Source: Apoda limacodes
Lineage: Eukaryota; Arthropoda; Insecta; Lepidoptera; Limacodidae
Length of the DNA stretch: 64,000 nucleotides
Direction of reading: 5' to 3'
Assembly: GCA_946406115.1 (NCBI GenBank)
Contig: OX291540.1
Span: 9,792,563 to 9,856,562 of the forward strand
Shown here: positions 45,701-50,915 of the stretch, in pieces
How the letters are laid out: the number at the start of each line of letters is the position of its first letter
Numbering within the stretch: the stretch's first letter is position 1
Translations under genes and position numbers: made by a program
The notes under the pieces: generated by a model
Told to the model about the DNA's origin: nothing
Database searches by the model: none
What the model saw: only the letters and a program-made list of their open reading frames with translations

Positions 45701-45775
45701 CCTCATTTGATGATTAGAAGACATTTAACTAATATGGATTATTTGGATTCTGAGAGTATAGTCCAGTATGAATGA
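12652..45775 (+). CDS. ATP13A3: P5B-type P-type ATPase, ATP13A2/ATP13A3-like polyamine transporter (19 coding exons)
   Basis: Joined exons: 12652-12765, 19707-19874, 20686-20756, 21203-21312, 22145-22307, 25160-25364, 27205-27391, 27777-27912, 28351-28516, 29004-29204, 30233-30433, 31763-31888, 32153-32306, 33448-33569, 35594-35711, 41363-41496, 42828-42977, 44022-44148, 44838-45775. The splice is in frame throughout and gives 1196 residues, the usual P5B length. Core motifs are intact: TGES (~339-342), the P5B-specific PPALP of TM4 (463-467; P5A has PPELP), catalytic DKTGT (Asp ~506), KGAP (653-656), TGDN and GDGANDC (888-894), then six C-terminal membrane helices. Family members move polyamines across endosomal/lysosomal membranes using ATP. 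Splice sites were placed by eye; exon 1 and the exon 12 donor are the least certain. Confidence 0.9.
12766..13120. other. Intron 1, left part: no feature seen
   Basis: AT-rich intronic sequence with poly-G/T patches, no recognised repeat or frame. Confidence 0.35.
13121..13326 (+). mobile_element. Candidate LTR end plus initiator-tRNA primer-binding site
   Basis: Bases 13296-13326 (GGTTATGGGCCCAGCACCC..) are complementary to the 5' half of initiator tRNA-Met over ~31 bases with two mismatches. They start exactly at the residue where copia-type elements use a cleaved half-tRNA primer. Directly before it the sequence ends ..CCCACA, as an LTR does. A TGTTAC at 13121 would give a ~175-bp LTR, but no second LTR was found. 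It could instead be the start of the gypsy-like element that follows. Confidence 0.4.
13715..15470 (+). pseudogene. Ty3/gypsy retrotransposon, gag and RT/RNase H remnants
   Basis: Translation in shifting frames shows a gag-like part at ~13770-14170 (LRIPDFWMDSPRVWFLQFEA, then NLPNSVKAVLVVADVAGLDS). Next comes the RT thumb at ~14400-14540 (FPKPKTVEQLRRFLGMVNFY), RNase H at ~14660-14900 (DASDN, LAYFSKKLSPCQQKYSTFNR, ELLAIHLAIQQFRYL) and ADTLSRVETV at ~15355. Many stops and frameshifts occur, and the protease and RT palm are deleted. A LINE then interrupts it; its integrase resumes at 18160. The element lies in intron 1 of the ATPase gene in the same orientation. Confidence 0.75.
15470..18110 (+). 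pseudogene. jockey/CR1-like non-LTR retrotransposon (LINE A), 5'-truncated
   Basis: It begins inside the endonuclease domain (SSATCIDNIFTD), followed by the linker and the RT domain: FRPISILPILSKVFEKI, GFMKGRSTTDA, GVPQGSILGPFLFLIYINEL, catalytic FADDTSLLF, FLGITLDS. It ends with the C-terminal region and a 3' UTR carrying GAGTTTCTTGCCGGATTCTT and a TGACTTTT-type short tail repeat at 18075-18100. Several stops and frameshifts break the 5' two thirds, while the RT C-terminal half is open for 332 codons. It is inserted into the gypsy element. A second 3' copy lies at 22725-23945. Confidence 0.8.
16795..17793 (+). CDS. Open RT C-terminal segment of LINE A
   Basis: This 332-codon open stretch is the best-preserved part of the element. 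It covers RT motifs from TSYMTRRVQKIDVNGERSPG through GVPQGSILGPF, the FADD active site and FLGITLDSKVQWGPHIHNLA to the C-terminal domain ending in NPWD. Upstream the same protein is broken at ~16600 (stop) and ~16710 (frameshift after GVF), so no functional ORF2 remains. The first ATG given here is internal and not a real start. Confidence 0.75.
   Translation: MTSYMTRRVQKIDVNGERSPGLAVTMGVPQGSILGPFLFLIYINELPYNVKNHVFFADDTSLLFKVKRRQAYYNELNNALSKIVNWFNANNLLLNEKKTKCVKFTLPNVSQRQTCVNINGEQLELVNSTVFLGITLDSKVQWGPHIHNLAKKLSSAVYAIKKIRQLTDVDTAKIVYISYFHSLMTYGILLWGSAADVNTIFLLQKRAIRAIYKLGSRISLRDRFREVKILTLVSQYIYENLLYVHKNINSFSKKSDVHKVNTRSKNKLLVHDTHLHKISNSFMGQCIHFYNKVPNKIQNLSISKFKSFIKQVLCKKAYYNISDYVNDKNPWD
18160..18570 (+). 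pseudogene. Ty3/gypsy integrase remnant (3' continuation of the split element)
   Basis: HNLSHPGIRTWRKMVADKF, then CLQCQKSK give the zinc-binding N-terminal domain of integrase (HHCC). It continues ..TERFQHIHI, VIDRATRWQEF, and FGSPNCLTTDQGTKF with the second catalytic Asp. Stops and frameshifts are frequent. Together with 13715-15470 it forms one element cut in two by LINE A. Confidence 0.7.
18571..18924. other. Intron 1: no feature seen
   Basis: AT-rich sequence between the gypsy integrase remnant and MITE family A copy 4; no LTR recognised. Confidence 0.35.
18925..19143 (+). mobile_element. MITE-like repeat family A, copy 4
   Basis: Nearly identical to 12110-12330: both open GCTATGTTCCAAATCACGCC and share ACTTGACAGTTGGAAAATTA and AACCACTTTTTTAACTTCCT. 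The high identity between two copies 6.8 kb apart in the same orientation points to recent amplification. Confidence 0.65.
19144..19706. other. Intron 1, right end: no feature seen
   Basis: AT-rich intronic sequence ending in the acceptor TCTGTCGCAG. Confidence 0.35.
19707..19874 (+). CDS. ATP13A3: ATP13A3-like exon 2
   Basis: Residues 39-94: YGYRRSRWRTALVHAFSVLT and a hydrophobic hairpin up to FHWCPTW, the P5-type N-terminal membrane-associated region (YGY..W motif). Acceptor TCGCAG, donor GTAAGT, phase 0 on both sides. Confidence 0.85.
20686..20756 (+). CDS. ATP13A3: ATP13A3-like exon 3
   Basis: Residues 95-118 (ETYQQKHESFYIHRILDKN..). Acceptor TTTTAG, donor GTTAGT. It ends in phase 2 and is completed by exon 4. 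Confidence 0.75.
21203..21312 (+). CDS. ATP13A3: ATP13A3-like exon 4
   Basis: Residues ~118-154 (GLINQGYSHSPDEKTAAIDV..). Acceptor TTTTGCAG, donor GTAAGT. The phase 2-in, 1-out arrangement is what keeps the reading open; other frames have an early stop. Confidence 0.75.
22145..22307 (+). CDS. ATP13A3: ATP13A3-like exon 5
   Basis: Residues ~155-209: TQHYRYFGHKKQILIWDSSR resembles the P5B F-x-x-K-x-x-x-Y/W block, then the link to the first core helices. Acceptor TTACAG, donor GTGAGT. Confidence 0.85.
22827..23435 (-). mobile_element. tRNA-derived SINE (reverse), itself split by a LINE 3' end
   Basis: The right end, read on the - strand, starts CTAGCCTAGTTGGTAGTGTT with B box GGTTCGATTCCTGCACTG and matches the SINE head at 8702. 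The left end carries the AT-rich SINE tail (AATAAATAAATATTTTTGG). Between ~22858 and ~23285 lies a different LINE 3' end. Confidence 0.65.
22858..23285 (+). mobile_element. LINE B 3' UTR inserted in the SINE
   Basis: Non-coding LINE tail containing GAGTTTCTTGCCGGTTCTTC, ACGAACCGATGGCGTAGTG and a terminal simple repeat of GAATTT units (23246-23285). It differs from LINE A except for the shared GAGTTTCTTGCCGG core. Boundaries are approximate. Confidence 0.55.
24280..24578 (+). mobile_element. Helitron, non-autonomous, ~299 bp
   Basis: Begins TCCATACTTATTTTATTAAT and ends GGCAGAAGCTAG. It contains the widely repeated lepidopteran block CCGCTGAACCGATTTAGATG and GAGTCCCGGGAAATG. Its last ~90 bases are the reverse complement of the left edge of the Helitron at 3897-4590, so the two belong to related families. 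The left base-flank is G rather than the usual A, so the 5' end may be a few bases off. Confidence 0.6.
24579..25159. other. Intron 5, right end: no feature seen
   Basis: AT-rich intronic sequence ending in the acceptor TTTTTCCCCAG. Confidence 0.35.
25160..25364 (+). CDS. ATP13A3: ATP13A3-like exon 6
   Basis: Residues ~209-277: YGFNEIKVPVQTIMTLIVLE through VFNPFYVFQLFTIGVW and a second hydrophobic stretch. This is TM1-TM2 with the conserved E-V-x-N-P-F-Y motif of P5 ATPases. Donor GTAAAT, phase 0 end. Confidence 0.9.
25365..27204. other. Intron 6: no gene; minor repeat traces
   Basis: Several short chance frames occur (25718-25951, 25978-26187, 26243-26434, 26356-26550), none with motifs. 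A MITE-like trace near 26057-26150 (GTTACGGGTACG ... TAACGGAATCCTAAAAATAG) resembles repeat ends at 28636 and 30768. Confidence 0.4.
27205..27391 (+). CDS. ATP13A3: ATP13A3-like exon 7 (actuator domain)
   Basis: Residues 278-340: SSGELAPGDIVLIPSRSFTL, then DAVLLSGSAVVNESMLTG. This is the actuator domain leading into the TGES dephosphorylation loop, split T-G|ES by the intron. Acceptor TATAG, donor GTATTT. Confidence 0.9.
27777..27912 (+). CDS. ATP13A3: ATP13A3-like exon 8
   Basis: Completes TGES(IPVSKT) and continues LFSGTRVIQTRSYNNEPVK (residues ~340-385), the G-T-x-V-I-Q strand of the actuator domain. Acceptor TTTCAG, donor GTGAGT. Confidence 0.9.
28351..28516 (+). CDS. ATP13A3: ATP13A3-like exon 9
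   Basis: Residues ~385-440: VLRTGYNTAKGQLVRSILYP then FIIILSCLAIIGLSYTIGLK, i.e. the end of the actuator domain and TM3. The R-T-G-x-x-T-x-K-G-x-L-V-R-S motif is typical of P5B. Acceptor TTTTTAAG, donor GTGAGG. Confidence 0.9.
28620..28640. repeat. Short tetranucleotide microsatellite
   Basis: Five near-perfect units of GTAT in intron 9, adjoining a repeat-like stretch (AACGGAATCTTTCAACGC). Confidence 0.6.
29004..29204 (+). CDS. ATP13A3: ATP13A3-like exon 10 (TM4 and phosphorylation site)
   Basis: Residues 441-507: ALDIITIVIPPALPAAMTVG holds the PPALP motif of TM4 that marks P5B; then the strand GSLDCICFDK ends the exon at the catalytic Asp-Lys. The T-G-T-L-T-E continuation opens exon 11, so the active site is split by an intron. 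Donor GTATGT, phase 0. Confidence 0.92.
29205..30232. other. Intron 10: no gene; LINE-tail-like patch
   Basis: Around 29640-29840 the sequence has the look of a LINE 3' part (CAAAATTCAGGTTACTCTG), but no frame or end is definable. Open frames at 29610-29822 and 29888-30070 carry no motif. Confidence 0.35.
30233..30433 (+). CDS. ATP13A3: ATP13A3-like exon 11
   Basis: Residues 508-574: TGTLTEDGLDMWGVVPV, then KLGMASCHSLSMVDGKLDGD PLDLK. This is the start of the nucleotide-binding domain, with the A-x-C-H-S-L...GDPLD motif of P5B. Acceptor TTTCCAG, donor GTAAGT. Confidence 0.9.
30434..31762. other. Intron 11: no feature seen
   Basis: Very AT-rich intronic sequence. GGAACCCTAAAATAAAATAA near 30771 resembles a transposon tail. 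Confidence 0.35.
31763..31888 (+). CDS. ATP13A3: ATP13A3-like exon 12
   Basis: Residues 575-616: MFESTGWSLEVPNVPDLKN continues the GDPLDLK-M-F block of the nucleotide-binding domain. It ends ..NVDDIN before a weak donor (GTTAGT). The next in-frame stop is only ten codons further, so a donor is needed hereabouts. Confidence 0.75.
32153..32306 (+). CDS. ATP13A3: ATP13A3-like exon 13
   Basis: Residues 617-668: LELGIVQQYTFVSSLQRSSV, then GEDVLRVYCKGAPEML. This is the nucleotide-binding core with the KGAP motif (Lys ~653). Acceptor CCATCAG, donor GTATAT, ends in phase 1. Confidence 0.9.
32307..33447. other. Intron 13: no gene; short GC-richer patch
   Basis: Bases 32880-33120 are GC-richer and may be repeat-derived (GCCTCGGCTATGCCTCGGCC), but no element ends were recognised. 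Confidence 0.35.
33448..33569 (+). CDS. ATP13A3: ATP13A3-like exon 14
   Basis: Residues ~668-708: VPEDLNAVLNSYAEKGYRVI ALSTRVL.., the G-x-R-V-I-A-L strand that closes the nucleotide-binding domain. Acceptor TACGCAG, donor GTAATA. Confidence 0.88.
33570..34534. other. Intron 14, left part: transposon-like trace
   Basis: Bases ~33880-34160 resemble part of 41590-41900: both have GATTTAGTT or similar and GGAATAACCATA-type phrases (GCAGGAATAACCATAATCG here, GCAAGAATAACCATATCCG there). They probably share a Helitron-like insert with no clear ends. Confidence 0.4.
34535..34725 (+). mobile_element. tRNA-derived SINE, second family
   Basis: A-box-like GTGGTGCAGTGGTAGAGCTG, B box GGTTCGATTCCCGG at 34580. 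The body TTGTGTCGACTCTGGTTCG and CCTATCACG is shared with the SINE at 43586-43770. It sits in intron 14 in + orientation. Confidence 0.65.
34726..35593. other. Intron 14, right part: no feature seen
   Basis: AT-rich intronic sequence with no clear repeat ends, closing with the acceptor TTTAG. Confidence 0.35.
35594..35711 (+). CDS. ATP13A3: ATP13A3-like exon 15
   Basis: Residues 709-748: EFLGLVIMDNRLKAATTGVI, then NIHVVMITG, the P-domain strand ending at the T-G|D-N motif that is split by the intron. Donor GTAATT, phase 1. Confidence 0.9.
35950..36150. repeat. DIRS left inverted terminal repeat
   Basis: Reverse complement of 40712-40889 with small differences. Shared blocks on this side: ACGATGCACAGCATCTGTGA, CAACCAATCACATCGCTTTT, CGATCGCCCGCCAACGATCG and GACGATGCACAGC. 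Confidence 0.8.
36151..36300. repeat. DIRS internal complementary region
   Basis: Contains GGATGCTGTGCATCGTCTCT and, inverted to it, GTGACGATGCACAGCATCTG, plus a palindromic TTTTATGTAAAACTTGCATC pairing with 35951-35972. These blocks complement the outer ends of both terminal repeats, as the internal complementary region of DIRS elements does; it is thought to template closure of the circular intermediate. Confidence 0.65.
36570..37440 (-). pseudogene. DIRS tyrosine recombinase (YR)
   Basis: N-terminal core-binding part SSWRDSTLRTYKPAWWTKWC (~37330-37430), then LLLASGTRVHDLTLLKVS with the first catalytic Arg and ILYPAFGSKTD. Later come LFVTIRGNGGATSRTVIGNW, GSLRSVVASLNW, and the C-terminal ENTFTRFYCK with the nucleophile Tyr (~36580). 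The protein is broken by frameshifts and stops at ~36720 and ~36625. The usual H-x-x-R box appears here as S-L-R. Confidence 0.75.
37444..38268 (-). pseudogene. DIRS RNase H domain and linker
   Basis: The open stretch carries LTTDAADYGCGAELDDCTIS, NGKEMFAIIAAVKHLRKQLK, VLQSDNRTVVAYIRKEGG and NHVADKLSRGQQDSEWWL. These are the Asp, Glu, Asp, His/Asp positions of retroelement RNase H with the typical A-D-x-L-S-R end. A long linker to the recombinase follows. The 274 codons are uninterrupted. Confidence 0.8.
38270..38632 (-). pseudogene. DIRS RT thumb/connection, frameshifted
   Basis: Open - strand stretch (38308-38511) with MTLKESQIMLGTLKFANFVI and GRLHCRQLQRN, the post-palm part of DIRS RT that precedes RNase H. 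It is out of frame with the RT palm and the RNase H. Confidence 0.65.
38633..39247 (-). pseudogene. DIRS reverse transcriptase palm/fingers
   Basis: 204-codon open frame: FISTMFVTKKSDNSYKPIFN LKRLNQFI.., WMAKLDLSSAYFHLSIAE (first Asp), QMTCLPFGLSCAPKDFAAL, and VIVYLDDFSMV with the YLDD catalytic pair. Motif order is complete for the palm. It is the best evidence that the element belongs to DIRS rather than gypsy, together with the recombinase. Confidence 0.85.
39254..40601 (-). pseudogene. DIRS gag-like ORF, broken into four segments
   Basis: Segments 40200-40601 (acidic/Ser-rich, GLGRKRDHASSSDSESSSQS, then a coiled stretch SILSNQVNALTNLL), 39989-40267 (LNFNLNRPAGANIFGLIEAP), 39623-39814 and 39254-39538 (basic, TRLRPKSRLRRTADQ) are in consistent order but in different frames. 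The codon where a start would be expected (about 40601) reads ATA. Confidence 0.65.
40712..40889. repeat. DIRS right inverted terminal repeat
   Basis: Contains GATTGGTAGATCGTTGGCGG and CACAGATGCTGTGCATCGTC, inverted to 35950-36150. Ends at AAATAATG. Confidence 0.8.
41142..41257. repeat. Small inverted-repeat element in intron 15
   Basis: ATGCAATGACTGCG at 41144 pairs with CGCAGTCATTACATTGTAT at 41239, with ~85 bases between. Probably a short MITE; non-coding. Confidence 0.4.
41363..41496 (+). CDS. ATP13A3: ATP13A3-like exon 16
   Basis: Residues ~748-792: completes TGDN, then ILTAVSVATECGILVSGERV, the conserved P-domain block. Acceptor CATCCAG, donor GTGAGT, phase 0 end after ..CDNTLHG. Confidence 0.9.
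41497..42827. other. Intron 16: transposon-like traces, no gene
   Basis: Bases 41590-41900 share phrases with 33880-34160 and end GCGGGCAAAACTAGTATG, Helitron-like. The open frame at 42165-42380 has no motif. Confidence 0.35.
42828..42977 (+). CDS. ATP13A3: ATP13A3-like exon 17
   Basis: Residues 793-842: a variable insert (ASVGRRIPLSRMWCSEDTGQ..) followed by RYKIVMTGDTWR, corresponding to the Y-x-x-A-M-T-G-x-T-W strand of P5B. Acceptor CTTTACAG, donor GTAAAT, phase 0. Confidence 0.85.
43318..43455 (+). other. Coding-like stretch in intron 17, status unclear
   Basis: An open frame contains NTDWQRPGNYTVPSDLKYLA VFVE and stops being open at 43500. It has coding-like composition and a possible donor (GTGTGT) at 43456. 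No convincing acceptor keeps it in frame with exon 17, and exon 17 joins exon 18 cleanly without it (TWR-VLREFYP). It may be a cryptic or cassette exon, or a chance frame. Confidence 0.25.
43586..43770 (+). mobile_element. tRNA-derived SINE, second family, older copy
   Basis: A box CTAGTGGCGCAGTGGTAGAT intact; the B box is deleted. The body (TTGTCTCGACTCTGGTTTAC, CACCTATCACGTTCG) matches the SINE at 34535-34725. Confidence 0.6.
44022..44148 (+). CDS. ATP13A3: ATP13A3-like exon 18
   Basis: Residues 843-885: GNVIERGAVFARMSSEQKQQ LIVEYQALGYYV, the A-V-F-A-R-M-x-P/S-x-Q-K strand of the P domain. Acceptor TTAACAG, donor GTAAGC, phase 1. Confidence 0.92.
44149..44837. other. Intron 18: no feature seen
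   Basis: AT-rich intronic sequence without recognised repeats. Confidence 0.35.
44838..45775 (+). CDS. ATP13A3: ATP13A3-like exon 19 (terminal, membrane domain)
   Basis: Residues 885-1196 and the stop. MCGDGANDCGALRSAHTGIS gives the hinge motif of the P domain; ESSVAAPFTSANPDIVCV and LREGRAALATSFGVFNFMV lead into TM5. Five further hydrophobic helices follow, to a basic cytosolic tail. Acceptor ACTACAG. The long uninterrupted last exon is typical for this gene family. Confidence 0.95.
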
Positions 45776-47298
45776 AATATCAAAGGTGAAACTACTGATT
45801 CTAGCGTGGATAAGGCTAGGTGAAACTAAATTGTGTTGACTTTTGTAGTTGACATGAAAGTAACATTTGACAATTAGGAGCAATTTGCCACTTTATATTA
45901 GAATAATTCTAAGGAGACGCGCAAAAATATATGAGGAATTGGTACTTGCGATGTTAAAGTTTAATGACAAAAAAAAATGTTAGGTTCCTTAATTATATTT
46001 GCTAGTAATCAAAATAAAAAAATGGATATTTATTGATATCCATTAAAATTCAATAAGTGACTTATTTTCGGTGTAAAAAAAAAGATATTATGCTCCTAAA
46101 TCATTTCTTTTATCATATCATATCAATATTAAAGTACTCACGTATCACATTAAATGTGATAAGTAAATTTTGTGAGTTTCCCTAAGGGCCCTATAGCAGC
46201 TCACTAGTGCCTCCATTAGATATTTTCTTTTCGTACAAAGCATATTATTTCAAAAATGTACCTACTACTTACTATTATTATATTAATATTATTATACCCT
46301 ACAATTAGATTGTTTCGGGAACATATCTGTAAGCTTGAGTTAACATTTCTGCTAAAAATGGCCATATCATTAACAATACAAAACGTTTTTAAAATAGCTT
46401 ATGGCTAATGTCATAATTATAACTTCTATGTAGTAAATATGAAATTTGCTTTGTACGAAGAGAAAATAAAAAATATGTAATGCCGTCTGCTATATGCGTT
46501 GTATAATCCACAAATTAGCTAATAATCTTTTAATGTTTCATAATTATTATATACACTTGTGTGGTGTTTTTAGTGATAGTAGTTTACTTTTTTTAACGTA
46601 AAACACATATTTTATAGCACTATTTTATGGTATTTCAGTTTGAAAGCACCAAATTAGTTTTAATGTGACTAACATATTACTATTTTTACTGTCAGAAATT
46701 TGAAAGATGGATGTGACTACTAATGGGTGCTTATTACATTAGCTGATAAACAATTGCCATTTAAATATATTTTTATATAAATTTATATTGTATTGATATA
46801 TTTATATTATATGCATTTTTGCATGTCTATTTAACAGTATTTAGGTTATGTGTGAAACACGTTAATTGTACAGTAAGCATATTGTGATAATAATTCACTG
46901 ATAATTCGTTTACCTTTAAAACCAAAAAAGAAAAACTGAAATATGATATATATATATATATTTGATTGTTGTTTTCTATATTTTCTATGTTTATCTGTAA
47001 GACGTTATTTAAATATTTTTACGAACCTGATGTAATAGTATTTTATTGAAAAGTATTTACAATTCAGGCATGTTACGGCACAATTTTAAGTATATGGCCA
47101 GTACTGCGTTGTAAGTGAGAGCTAATTAGATAAATTAAGGACATTTAAAACGTCCTACTGGGAAAATTAATAAGTACAAAATAAACAGTTTCTTTTTTTC
47201 CCTTACATTAAGTTTTGATTTTTAGGTTTTATTATATTTTCGCCAAGTCTGTCTCATTGTCACAGTCATTTTCCGCAAGACAATCGGCGCAAAATTCG
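45776..47298 (+). other. ATPase 3' UTR and downstream flank
   Basis: AT-rich and non-coding. AATAAA-type signals occur at 46013, about 46465 and 47181, any of which could end the transcript. A (TA)n run lies at 46946-46961. No frame of coding character was seen. Confidence 0.45.
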
Positions 47299-47463
47299 TC
47301 AAATCTGAAGATCAACTAGTCAAAGCCCGGTTATACAAGTTTAAACTCGATGTCAGTGAGTTTTTTGTTTAAGTTAATTTTAATTTACAACGGCAACTTT
47401 TTTGAGTTAGTTTGTTTGTACCGGGTTTTGTCTAGTCAATCAGGTTTAACGTACAGATTTGAC
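47299..47463. mobile_element. Short MITE with ~55-bp inverted repeats
   Basis: GTCAAATCTG at the left and CAGATTTGAC at the right bracket diverged inverted arms that also share a GTCAAAGCCCGG / CCGGGTTTTGTC pair. Non-coding. Confidence 0.5.
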
Positions 47464-48289
47464 ATTTTATATAAAATCACAATAATAAAAGTATTATTTA
47501 ACAACAGACGTAGAAGGTTCCAGATTAACTTTGTGAAGTCAGAGGGGATGTGGTAGTAAAGTTAAAAAATGCTAGAAGTAATTAAATTTTATAATGTATT
47601 CTCCTTCTAACAGTGCCTTTATAGACAATATATTTATTAAAAACATAAACTATTTTCAGTGATTTTTCACCAAATATTTTATAATCTTTTTAATTAGGCT
47701 GTGTAATGTGACTTACTAGTTACCTGACTGCTTTTGACAGGCAGAAGTAGCAGCAGTCTTAAGGTATCGCTTTAATTAGAAGGTTACCCTACCCTACCCG
47801 GGCCTTTTTCGAAGAATAGATAACGTCAAAATTTTCTAATATGTACTTTATAAGGATATATAAGGTGCGAGAAGCGCAATTGGATTGTCTACCGGGATTA
47901 AGGTCTATTTTGTATTCGATTCCGTTGTAGAGTGGAATTGTTAGAAATTATACATTTCACAAAATATATTTATATCATAGGTGTCATGAAATAAGTGTAC
48001 TTTTTTATATTATGTGTTTTAAGAATGAATAAAATAAAAAAAAAACTTGATAGAAGTTACATATTTCAAAATTTATAAAATTTAGCTAATTTTGAGGAGT
48101 TTTCAGACTGTTGTAACAAGAATGTGTAACTTAGTTAAAAAATAGTTTCTTTTCAATAATAATATGAATTAACTTTAGCACAAATATTAATGTGATGTTC
48201 TGATTTATGAAACTAATTTTACGTTTGCCTTTTGGAAATTTAGTGGCAAGTTTTTGTTTTGTTGCATTATGCGTTACTGTCATGGCCTG
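47464..48289. other. Intergenic, no gene seen
   Basis: AT-rich sequence without recognised elements. Confidence 0.35.
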
Positions 48290-48366
48290 CGCAGACGAGG
48301 GACTTTTGTCCTCGGAGGACGCTTACAAAATTTCAGTCCTCCGCGGACAAAAGTCTATCGTCTGCG
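48290..48366. repeat. Strong hairpin, 31-bp arms, 15-base loop
   Basis: Arm 48290-48320 and arm 48336-48366 pair at 28 of 31 positions. Each arm is partly self-palindromic (GGACTTTTGTCC; GTCCTCGGAGGAC). The GC-rich stem stands out from AT-rich surroundings. It could be a minimal MITE, a hairpin RNA precursor or a cruciform; nothing in sequence decides. Confidence 0.65.
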
Positions 48367-49983
48367 GAGGTCCTCATAATTATAGTAGTGGGTGCTATAA
48401 ATAAACATCAGCTATTTTTGTTTCTTCTGATTAATAAAAAAGGTAGTAAAACATAAGTATATGAGAAAACTATATACATATTTCGTTAATTTATGTAGAT
48501 AATCCGAATTTAAAATCATATTAGGAAAAATTTTATTTCTAAGTGTATGTAGCAATAAAATTATAAAAATATAAGTGACATTTGAATTTTATACTATAAA
48601 CTTATATTAAGAGGAACGTAATATACACCGTTTATTTAAATAAAATGTGTTTTTATAATCTGACAGGCTCGACTATCTAAGTTCTATAACTAAGTCCGAC
48701 CCCTTTGCTAACGATAGTTGGCCGCCTAAAAGCTGGCTAAACTTTTCTGTAGTCTCTTAATCATGTGGTACATACACAACCTGATGTTTTAATGAGTATG
48801 ACATAAAAGCGAAATAAGTTATTTACGGATTAGTAAGCGCAGCGTGGTCAGTTATCCAGTCAGGTGGAACGATGACCTGAAAGGTAGGCGGAAGTGAATG
48901 AATGAGATATGTGGAGAACCGGATGTAGTGGCGTTCATTAGGAAAGGTATCCAGCAGCTGTGGACTGTTACAGGCTGATTTGTTGATTGAATGATGATAA
49001 ATCGAAACTAGCGCCTACAGGCATTCTGTACTGCAGGATATGAAGTCATCATGAAGTTTGGTTTAGGTACCAATAATTGCCCAAAAATTGAATTGAATCT
49101 TATTAACCAAAGCCCTGAGAAAAAAAATAAGGATTAGAAGCCGAAGCAGATTTCACGTTCATTGATGAAAGTGATTCATATAAACCCACCTTGTCGTATC
49201 TAATAGAAGTCGTATTTAACTTAAAAACCAACCAAGCCCGACGTTGCTTAGCTTTAAATATCGTTTCCAACAAACAAATGTGTTACTGTTTCTTCTAATA
49301 ATAAGCTAGATGGCACTGTAAAGGTAATTTAAGATGGTAGATGACTCGGGCCCGTCTAACACTTAGCCAGTTGTTATTTGTTGTTATACTTTAAACACTA
49401 CCCACTGAGAATGAAACTTACAGCAAGTTTTGGTATGTTTATGAATCGCACATTTGCAAGTTTAAGACTTGACATAGCTGGAACATAACAGTAACTTGCA
49501 TCTTACTGTTACTTTAAACCATATCGAAACTTATTAATAGATGTAACAGCAATGATACGTATGAAAGTTAATAAATGAACTTTGCAGCAACATAACTCAC
49601 ATACTTATTGAGATCTTACTATGTAACATTGTTGCAATATAGTAAATGTGATGTTAGGAGCGCAATATGAAAGCAATGTTTATTTTAAAAATCATTGTAT
49701 TGAATTATTGTCACTTTGCTAACAAAAGTTACTGTAATGTTTTATACAAAAATAACCACAACTTGGTTTTCGGCAATATAATTATTTTAACTTCTTTTAT
49801 TTATTTATTTTATTATTTTGTTAACTTATTGGGTTGAAAATTATTTACAGCACCTTTATCTTCTTTTTAGAAAGGTTATGCATATCACTTTTGTGATGTT
49901 GCGGAATATTTTTTTTAAAGTCTTGAAATGTTAGAAAACTAAATCACAGCATTCGCCAAGGATTTCAAAAGCAAGTATGTATG
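48367..49983. other. Intergenic, no gene seen
   Basis: AT-rich; short chance frames only. Confidence 0.35.
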
Positions 49984-50020
49984 GGCTCCGTAGCTCAGTC
50001 GACTACCGCGCTGGAGACTT
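49984..50020 (+). pseudogene. tRNA-like 5' half fragment
   Basis: GGCTCCGTAGCTCAGTCGAC TACCGCGCTGGAGAC resembles the acceptor/D-arm half of a tRNA with an A box. No T arm follows, only a T-rich run, so this is a truncated SINE head or tRNA scrap. Confidence 0.45.
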
Positions 50021-50279
50021 TTCTCTTATTATTTTTTTTTTTATTTTCCTTCTTTTCTAATTTATTAATAGGTAAAAGTAAAAAGTATATATAAACATTT
50101 TGAAAATGGTTATTCAAATATTATGAAATCGCTGACCTAGCGAATGTGTATCTGTTTTTAAACAACTGTTGCATTTTTACCAAAATTTTATTAAACAACA
50201 ATTTACCAAAATTTCATTACAATCAATTTACCCTTAGTACGCAAGTCCGGCTAGCACTTGACACGTTTTTTCTCTCAGA

Positions 50280-50770
50280 AATGGTCCGTGAGCCGTGATT
50301 AAGAGGCTGCCGCTGGCTAACCCACCCACGGGGCGGCAGCTGACGTTCACCATGCTGCATAATACAACTCTCTGCAGCATTTCACGAGTTATTGCTTGAG
50401 AGGAAATCATACAATTTTCTAAAATCACGATACGGTTAGCTGACTTTTTTTTATCTTTTTAATAATTGCGTTTACTTTCATTTAACAAATTTTCAATCTG
50501 GACGAAATTATTGAAATAAATTTTTTTTTACTTGGTTAAGAGGTTGCCACTGACCCGATCACCCACGGAGCGACAGCTGACGTCCACCATGCTGCATAAT
50601 ACTACTCTAAAGAATTTCACGAGTTATGGCTTAAGAGGAAATTGGTCAGGAAAACCTGTTGCTGGAGGACTAAAACCTTTCCCGACGTGTGCACAATCCC
50701 AAATTTCATTACAATCGGTTTACGACTCTTACGAGTCCGACTCGCACTTGGCCTTTTTTTCTTTCATAAA
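50280..50770. repeat. Two related copies of a dispersed repeat
   Basis: 50300-50412 and 50536-50642 share TTAAGAGG(T/C)TGCC.., CACCCACGG(A/G)GC, the block CCATGCTGCATAATAC and TTTCACGAGTTAT. The second copy continues to GAGTCCGACTCGCACTTGGC, a tail also seen at 6106. Non-coding. Confidence 0.55.
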
Positions 50771-50915
50771 GACCTTGCCGTAACATTAACGAAAACAAAA
50801 AAAAAAGAATTATCAAATTTAATGCAATCGTTTTGAAGTTTTAGCGTAACTTTTAAACAGGGATTCATTTTTATGTAAGTACATAATATATTATAGAAAG
50901 TATACGAGTGTTTCG

